This document shows, piece after piece, positions 56,831 through 64,000 of a stretch of 64,000 bases of DNA. The position numbers and the translations under genes were made by a program. How positions within the stretch are numbered: position 1 is the first letter of the stretch; each line of letters opens with the position of its first letter. Under the pieces are notes generated by a model, which saw nothing but the letters and a program-made list of their open reading frames with translations, did not search any database and had not been told where the DNA came from. The stretch is from Pseudeuparius sepicola (lineage: Eukaryota; Arthropoda; Insecta; Coleoptera; Anthribidae): assembly GCA_963920635.1 (NCBI GenBank), contig OY987299.1:18217401-18281400 (forward strand), written 5' to 3'.

Positions 56831-57539
56831 ATAAGATCTAATTTCCCCATGTAAATAAATAAATCCATTGTGACATTAAATTAAAGTAGACATAGAAGGC
56901 TTTAAACATTTGAAAATAAAGTGGTTTGCAATCGAATAACCCTGACGCCTGGCGTAAATAAAAGCACGTGTTCGATGACAATAGGCCATAAAATATCAGC
57001 GTGCCTGGCAACAGGGATGTACTCGATCGCAAAAGTGTATTTATGAGGTTTTATCTTGTCGTTTTCAGCTATTTAGACGCTGCCACAAATAATTTTATTG
57101 ATGTTTTGAACCATTTTAATTAAGCCAATAATTATTTTCCGGAATATTTTGACGAAAACAATAATTGTAAAAGTGAAATTAAATAAAGGTCGTGCCTCAG
57201 TGCGGCTCTGGCGAATATCTCAACGCACATGCTCTTGTTTACATCAGGCGTCAGAGTTACTTGATTTTACTATAGATTAGCTAATCTAGATATTATTTTA
57301 CCTAGTATTTACACCTACTTTTCACAAAAAACAACACCGCATTCTTCAACACTTCATTTTGTCAGGTTGTCAGGTTCATTCTTCAAGTAGGACTAATCTC
57401 TTTTTTTTTTGTTAGGTACACATTGTGCGGAACTATTGATTAAACTTTCCTGTTTAGAAAATTTCTAGTGGGGATGTCATTACTAGCGTGACGGCCATAA
57501 TCCTATCACTATCACTGCACATTTATTTTTATGGGTAAC
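56831..57539. other. Nothing recognised
   Basis: AT-rich, with no supported feature. Confidence 0.4.
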
Positions 57540-57965
57540 TTATAAGATCTTACGTCAACCCCAAATATTACAAATATTTTTTCTTAAAATTTTTTAAAAT
57601 AAAAACAAACGGCAAGTATGACAAATCAAATTGCTTTACAAAACACGCATAATGAAATATTTTTAGAGATAATTTAATTTTCGAGTCCAAGAGGGTAATC
57701 CATACAACGAAACTAATATCATACATAAATCTGTCCGTTCTTGCAAACAATTTTTATGTTAAACTTTTTCCGAATGTCAAAAAATAAAACAGTTATAGCG
57801 GTTCAAAAATTTTGAACTTCTTCGATTTTTTGTTCATATAGGTGGCCATGGACATCAACTTTCATTATGAGAAAAGAAGGCAATCATCAAAAAGATATCG
57901 ATTTTTTCTGTGGAAAAATAGCAGAGATAATTTGAGTGATCCACTTACCTATACAGAGTGTCTAT
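57540..57965. repeat. Repeat F, copy 3
   Basis: Direct relative to 49500-49960. Shares TTCTTGCAAACAATTTTTAT, CATATAGGTGGCCATG and a degenerated end, CCACTTACCTATACAGAG. Confidence 0.6.
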
Positions 57966-59248
57966 ACTCTACAAATCCATACATTCTTTATTTTTGGAGT
58001 TAATCTTCTGACCTTTTTTTATTGAAAAGCCTTCAAAAACCGCTTCTTTTCAATCTTTTGACCTTAATACCATTTGCAAAATTCAAATCACGATTTTCAC
58101 GAAAACCATTTAAGATTTTTTTTATTTAAAATCTTACATCACAGCGTTATTCAGGACACCCCACACCCCCAATAGACCAACTTTGAACAAAAAATATACA
58201 AGGAGTTCCATTCTGCAGGTTGTCAAAGTTGAGCAAAATAAGTTGAATGGTCAACAGAACAAAAATGTTGGTGTGCAAAGATGCAATACAAAATATGCAA
58301 GAATTTTATAAATGCATTTTTTGAACTTTGTACCTCATTCAATAGTTTCTTTTTAACTAGCATCGATCTATTCAGAAAACAAATGTGTTAAAGTTATTTT
58401 TTGAGTTACACCTTCAAAGTTTCGTTCATTTACTGTTAAGAATTTATGAATTTTCTAGGCAACTTGAAAAAGTTGTGTGTCAGTTTGGTGGCAAAAAACC
58501 CAATTCAAAAAATTAAACGGATCTGTTTGCGCCACAAATAAATGTTAGAAAAAATAAGTGGTTGTTTAAATTTGAAATGATTTATTTGATATTTTAGACT
58601 TTTGGTGAAGGTGCTGGTATTAATTTTAATCTGCAAAATTTGGCATGTTTATTTTTTGAAATGTCGTGATGCAACACCGTCTGTATTAGAGACGGTGTTG
58701 CGTGATGTTAGCTGATGAGATTGACTATCTTTTTACCCTAAAATATACTCTTGATTTACGTTGCTACAGAAATATTCCAAACATTTTCCCCCAAAGGATA
58801 GAAGATTAATATTTGTAAATTAGATTTATGTAACTGACGAATAAGATGAATTTCATACAACTGGTGGATAATGTTGATCAATTTTTACTCAAGTTTTAGT
58901 CCCTGTGGTGCAAAAAATAGCGTAGATGTATATACCTATATGTATCACGGGACTGAAATGCCTTTTAATTAAAAGTGGGTTGAATGTGGCACAAATTGCT
59001 GTTGTTAGTTGTTATAAACTGTGCAGAAAATACCTAAGAATCGTGGTAGAAAGAGAATTAATTATTTTGTTCTACACTCTTACTATGATAGATTGCAGTT
59101 CATTAATTTATTTTCACATGTACCATACCTACTCTAGGGGATATGATTTGAATATCTTAATTAAATCACAATACACACCTATATACGAGTAGATTGCCCT
59201 ATAAGAGAAGATATCTCCGAGACGTTACTGGTTCGATTGGGACGTATA
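57966..59248. other. AT-rich; one short perfect hairpin
   Basis: At 58671-58701 GCAACACCGTCT and AGACGGTGTTGC form a 12-bp stem with a 7-base loop. The stem is too short for a typical microRNA precursor. Otherwise nothing recognised. Confidence 0.5.
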
Positions 59249-59302
59249 ATACCATAGAAGGATCTAGGTCGTAGTAGATTCTTCTATGATAATACATAAT
59301 AA
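59249..59302. repeat. Hairpin related to the end of unit A
   Basis: ACCATAGAAGGATCTAGGTC and AGATTCTTCTATGAT pair imperfectly. The same ACCATAGAAGAAT / ATTCTTCTATGGT hairpin terminates unit A near 26866, 27245 and 27778. Confidence 0.65.
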
Positions 59303-59655
59303 AAAAGACTTCAAATGTTTAAATTTGAAGTTGAATGTCGAAATTATAGGTACGATTTCTAAAAAAAATCGACATTTTACAAATATGATAACTATATAGG
59401 AAGGTTGTGTGAATACTTAGCTACAATGGCTTTCAGCAATTGGTTTGCTGCACGAGAAAATTACTACCGGTAAATGGAAATACAGGGAGTGCGTTGTACG
59501 TTTTGTGCACAGTTTTAATTGATTAATTTTTGGGCGATAGCTACATTGATATTTACAAAATAAGAAAAGGATTGACACTGAAAATCAAAAAGCCATCAGT
59601 CAAAAGGTATAATAAATTAACTTGAACCATGATGTTTGTTTTTATCGTCACAGCA

Positions 59656-59895
59656 GAATATTATACGACATTTTTTGAGATTTCTGTGAAGAAGTAAAAA
59701 CCTACATTTGCCATATGTTGTGCAACTGGCAACTGCGCACCAGTCTTGACGAGCTTGCTAGATGACGAGGCTAGCGCCGTTTAGGTAAGGGTTTTAAAGC
59801 ACTTCGGAAAATTTTTTTTGTTGACTTTAGAATTTTTAAAATTTCATATTCGTATTAAGCTATTTTTTTCCACCTGTGGTAAATTTTTTTTACAT
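59656..59895. repeat. Dispersed repeat, copy 2 (pair with 11080-11345)
   Basis: Same orientation as 11080-11345, without the 35-bp hairpin. CCACCTGTGGTAAATTTT marks the empty site. Confidence 0.6.
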
Positions 59896-60814
59896 CATCA
59901 TATTTGACGCTTGGCATCTGATGCGATAGAGGGCTTGGCTAAGGCGGCATTTGTAATGAAATCTTTATTAAAAAAAGCAGCGGTCGTTTTTTTTTCTTCG
60001 TGAAATTTGTTGTACAGGTCTTTGACGTAATGCCAAATGACGCTATGGGGTCAGGTTTTTAATAAAAAATCCCTTTTATGGTATTCTGAGAATTCGTCAT
60101 TCATCAGCTCTTCATAGATTTCTGGAGTGCTCACAAGCACACGCCGACACACTGTAATCGTAAAAAAATGTCGATTGCGCGTAGCATATATTTTTTGTGG
60201 TTGATTCTATGCAGCAGTTGATTTTAGAGCAAGTAAATTAATTAAGTACCTGCCTAATTTAACATAGGAGAAAACTACAAACTACTATTCGGAGTCAAAG
60301 TTAGTTTTAAGAAGCAATTGATCATAAGTTCATGCAATCATAATTTTTTTAGAAATGTTCACAAATCCGATATACAATTTGTCCCGGATAAGAAAGAACA
60401 GCATGGGGATCTTGCAAATGGTGAGAGATAGAACAAAGGTTAAATGGGGAAAAAGTTGCGCAATTTTGTGGTCAATAAAATGGTACAAACAGATTTTTAA
60501 TATCTTTTTTCGTTTTTGAGTTATTTTGAAAAAAGTGAAATTTTGCGTTTTCGATTTTATTTTTTTCTGAAGTTGTTATCACAGATAGGAAAAAAGAAAA
60601 ACACTTTCTTATGGAACTTTTTAACTTACTTTAAGTTGGCGTTTTTAGATTTGTTCTACGATATTTCGTTTTTGAGAAACCATCTTCAACTTTATTTATT
60701 TAAATACGGACCTGGATTTTTTTGCAGATTTTAAAAGCACTTTTTATTGCAAATGTATGACACGAAATATTTTTAAAATGTTTTGAGACAATTATACTGA
60801 AAATTCCTTTTTTC

Positions 60815-61153
60815 CATTCATGTTTTTTTTCTATTGCGGCCCTGTATTTAATAATAAGAAGTCTAAATATTAATCAGTATTGTCAACAATTTAACTTACA
60901 GTTTATTTTTACTTCGAAAACTTAATATTTTTAAATACGACCCTGTCTGGTTAGTGTACAGCTGTTGTACAGCAAACAGTGTCGCTAATAATACAAATTA
61001 TTAACTAAATGATACAGTGGGAGTTGGAAGTTATGACAAATGACTAGGGTTCTCCGATTGAAAGATAAGTTGTAAGTTAAATTGTTGACAATACTGGTTA
61101 ATATTTAGACTTCTTATTATTAAATACAGGGCCGCAATAGAAAAAAATGAATG
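60815..61153. repeat. Nested palindrome
   Basis: TATTGCGGCCCTGTATTTAA near 60832 is inverted near 61115-61136. Arms are about 90 bp and the centre about 155 bp. Confidence 0.7.
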
Positions 61154-61167
61154 TAAAAATAGATATT

Positions 61168-61294
61168 TATGTACCAAGGCACGGAAGTTCAAATTTTTAT
61201 GATTCATGTGGAATTTAGTTGCCGAGGCCCCTGGCCGAGACAAATAAACCCCATGAGTCATAAAAAGAACTTCAGTGCCGAGGTACATATTATA
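61168..61294. mobile_element. Small inverted-repeat element
   Basis: TATGTACCAAGGCACGGAAG pairs with CTTCAGTGCCGAGGTACATA. The arms are about 40 bp. Confidence 0.6.
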
Positions 61295-62217
61295 TTTTCT
61301 TTGAAATCGGAAAAAAAAATGTTTTATTAGGCGGAAAAATAATCATAAGGGATCACCCGTCCATGAACCGACTACGCGTGGCGCGTTGCTTGACTTTGAC
61401 GATCGCACCACCTAGGTCACAAGTATGACGAGACACGGCACTTTCTGACAGAAAATCCAAACTGCTGCCTATTGTGCTGCCTTCATAACATATCTATTGA
61501 TATTCAAACCTACTATATTTTAGTAGATACTGAAAGATTGCGGTGCTATAGGTAACAATTTCACAATGTGTACCTACGAAAAGTTAAATGGGCCTTTATT
61601 GGCCGGGTTTTGAATATTTGGTCACTTTTGACTTCTGACGGGCGATGGCTCCGCGTTTGACGTTTGATGTTTACATCTCGACAAGGCCTAATTATTGAAA
61701 AAATCGTACAATAATGGGCTACTTAAGTGCCCATTTCTGAACTTTTAATGACGATTTTGGGACACTTCACTGCCGACTTCAAGAAAAAGGATTTTTCAGT
61801 ATAATTGTCTCAAAACATTTTAAAAATATTTCGTGTTACAGTGTGTTTTCAAAATCTGCAAAAAAATCCAGGTCCGTATTAAACAAAATTAAGTTGAAGA
61901 TGGTTTCTCAAAATCGAAATGTTGTAGAACAAATCTAAAAACGCCATCTTAAAGCCTGTTAAAAAGTGCCATAAGAAAGTGTTTTTCTTTTTTCCTATCT
62001 GTGATAACAACTTCAGAAAAAAATAAAATCGAAAACGCAAAATTTCACTTTTTTCAAAATAACTCAAAAACGAAAAAAGATATTAAAAAACTGTTTGTAC
62101 CATTTGATTGACCTCAAAATTACTCAACTTTTTCCCCATTTAACCGTTATTCTATCTCTCACCGTTTGGAAGATTCCCTTTGCTGTTCATTCTTATCCTG
62201 GACACATTGTATACATA

Positions 62218-62932
62218 GTGCCCGCCAAAAAGTTGGAACCATATGGGAATTTTTTTTATTTTTGGGCTAATATGAAATGAGATCAACGTCATTTAACATA
62301 CCTGTTAAAAATGACATTTAATCAAATAAATAGCCAAAATGCGCTTTATTTGTGATTTTATTGAAAGAAGTTATTTGAAATAGTTTATTGGAATTTTATT
62401 TTACCTATATTTGCCAATTTTCAGACAAAAATTATGGCAATGATAAATTTTTGATTTATTGAAAAAATATAAAAATTGCACCTTGTTAGATGAGTCTTTC
62501 TTGAAACTAGCCGATTAAGACCCAAAAAGGGTCCATAACTAAAAAATATCACGTTTAGATGATAGGCAAACAATTCTAAAGTCAAATATGGCACACCAAA
62601 AAAATGAAATTTACTTTTTTTTTATTTTCCAAAATATCAAAAATTTATCATTGTCAGAATTTTTGTCTGAAAATTTGCACATAATTGTAAAATAAAATTC
62701 CAAGTAACTTTTTCAAATAACTTTTTTCGATAAAATCACAAATAAAGCGTATTTTGGCCATTTATTTAATTAAATGTCATTTTTGACAGGTACCTATGTG
62801 AAATGACGCCACGGCGTTTAATGATCTCATTTCGAATCTTTTTGGAAGCAGAAATGACCGCCCCAGAGTAGTTTCATCGTGCCCAAAAATAAAAAAAAAT
62901 CCCAAATGGTTCCAACTTTTTGGCGGGCACTG
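62218..62932. mobile_element. TA-flanked foldback (~260-bp arms)
   Basis: Ends GTGCCCGCCAAAAAGTTGGA and its complement have TA at 62216-62217 and 62933-62934, starting 5-6 bp after the previous element's end. The arms include CAAATAAAGCG-ATTTTGGC and ATAAATTTTTGATTT pairings. No coding. Confidence 0.8.
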
Positions 62933-63084
62933 TATATCATTAAACAACATGTTCGAAGAACAAGGACGCATAGTCAGGTTCGCAGTTGTTGCCAGTTGGA
63001 TGCTTCAGAAATCGATCCCAGTCTCGTCATATTTCAAGTTGGTTGGAGTTTTTTGGAACCCCACTATTTTCTCGTGTTAAAACA

Positions 63085-63340
63085 CAGTTCGGCCGGAATC
63101 TTGAGGCCTCTCGCCGCCATGAATCGCGGTGGCCTCGGCGGCAACATCTCCGCGCAGCGGGCGCCGCGTCCGGACAATGCGCCCTCGAACTCATATCGGT
63201 TTTTTATCCGGCCGGCTGGCAGCCAATAAAGATGGAGGGCCTAATTTTCGGCTGAGATATACGCCATTTATTACGTACCGTATATGTGAGCCGTGAGCCC
63301 CGCTTCGCTTTATTTTCCCCGCCCGTTATTGATGTTTCCA
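63085..63340. promoter_or_regulatory. GC-rich island, candidate regulatory element
   Basis: GTGGCCTCGGCGGCAACATC and GCAGCGGGCGCCGCGTCCGG are followed by AT motifs (CCAATAAAGATGG, CGCCATTTATTACG). Two frames cross it without domains. Candidate conserved non-coding element. Confidence 0.35.
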
Positions 63341-63539
63341 TGTTCGGGGACGAGGAGTTATGGTTGAGGGCGAAATGAGGTTCAAAAAGTTTCCAAAAGA
63401 ATCTTGAAGGAAACTTTGAAAGAGAAACTTACGCAAAAGGTATAGCCGCCCGCGATTTGCTTTTCCGATAAAGGCAGAGGTAAACTTATGAGCTTGTAAA
63501 CACGTCGATCACGTAATAATATTCTTGTGGTTTGTACAG

Positions 63540-64000
63540 GGTGGCAATATTTTTTTAAATATCTTTGTCTCAAATAAAACGCACGATTACTTTTTAACTG
63601 GACACACATTTATTTTTAATTAAAATCTATATACAGGGTGATTCACGTAAGTGGTTCATTAGAAGTTTACGGGGAAGGAGTAGAAAACAGGTTGTAAACT
63701 TTCTTTCAAAAACATTATCATATCGGAAGTCGATAGCAACTTTGTTATTTCAAATAGAACACCCTTTATATTATTACACCATTTTGTTCCCTATTAAATT
63801 CCAAATCTTTTTTCTGAATATAATGTGTACCCTATTCCTAACCCTTTTCGAGATATTCGCAAATTTTTGATTTTTTCGAGTGTTGCAGCCATCGACCATA
63901 GTGATGATAACTTTGAAATTTATGAATCTGGAAAACTGAAATTTTGGGCTATCGTAGGCGAAAGTCAACTTTATTAAATGGTCTGTATGCCATTTCAAAA
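63540..64000. repeat. Truncated mariner-end repeats at the window edge
   Basis: CAGGGTGGCAATATT (about 63538) and CAGGGTGATTCACG (about 63635) are element ends. From about 63712, GGAAGTCGATAGCAACTTTG and AGAACACCC resemble the family of 50883-53031 (there around 51018-51065). Partners, if any, lie outside the window. Confidence 0.55.

Larger units (their letters stand above)
60373..62209. mobile_element. TA-type foldback (~430-bp arms) with nested repeats
   Basis: Left end ACAATTTGTCCCGGATAAG and right end CTTATCCTGGACACATTGT pair. The arms continue to about 60812 and from about 61785, with long T-rich identical runs. The two frames starting MSYFEKSEILRF (60516 + and 62067 -) are mirror images in the arms. 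Nested inside are a palindrome at 60815-61153 and a small inverted-repeat element at 61168-61294. Confidence 0.75.

Noticed and set aside
58671..58701. Perfect hairpin considered as a microRNA precursor or terminator
   Set aside because: The 12-bp stem is too short for a microRNA, and a bacterial-type terminator makes no sense in this eukaryotic context.
60516..62067. Two related frames (MSYFEKSEILRF) on opposite strands, resembling a duplicated gene pair
   Set aside because: They are mirror images from the inverted arms of a foldback element, T-rich and without a domain.

Overview
The window looks like AT-rich nuclear DNA of an insect or other arthropod. It has one recognisable host coding exon, and nearly everything else is transposable-element (TE) debris, AT-rich filler and a few isolated GC-rich islands. 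The order of the animal cannot be fixed from the sequence. No RNA genes or CRISPR arrays were seen, and no prokaryotic features.

Host gene: positions 32434-32879 (+) hold the last coding exon of odd-paired (opa), the arthropod Zic-family zinc-finger transcription factor. It encodes fingers 4 and 5 plus an 88-residue tail. No exon for fingers 1-3 is visible upstream, so the preceding intron would be at least 32 kb. Eight GC-rich islands of 250-620 bp (about 7.6, 14.7, 19.4, 21.6, 30.0, 47.0, 53.6 and 63.1 kb) interrupt the AT-rich background. None carries a convincing gene, and they are candidate regulatory elements of opa.

Left part (0-32 kb): a foldback repeat shared with 33 kb; a Harbinger-like TAA-flanked element nested in another inverted-repeat element (1.7-2.8 kb); a Tc1-type element reduced to its DNA-binding domain, inside an older repeat (4.9-7.2 kb); a 5'-truncated LINE (8.6-9.7 kb); a second LINE (11.7-14.6 kb, minus strand) split by a hAT element and another repeat; a mariner-type element carrying a younger insertion (17.3-19.0 kb); two P-like elements with THAP-domain remnants and 8-bp target duplications (23.2-24.1 and 24.6-25.0 kb); and a nearly perfect 1.2-kb palindrome (26.9-28.1 kb).

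Right part (33-64 kb): a Russian-doll stack of TA-flanked and hAT elements (33.1-38.1 kb), a sparse stretch (38-43 kb), then a dense run of long foldback elements with mariner-type CAGGGTG ends (43.1, 47.4, 50.9, 54.3, 60.4 and 62.2 kb), several nested in one another. Two of these insertions sit exactly on the dyad axis of a palindromic target.

The genes do not form a pathway. The biological theme is a developmental gene with a very long intron in a TE-rich landscape. At least eight inverted repeats with arms over 250 bp could form long RNA hairpins if transcribed. Element boundaries below were read by eye from inverted repeats, target duplications and, in several cases, an uninterrupted second copy in the same window.
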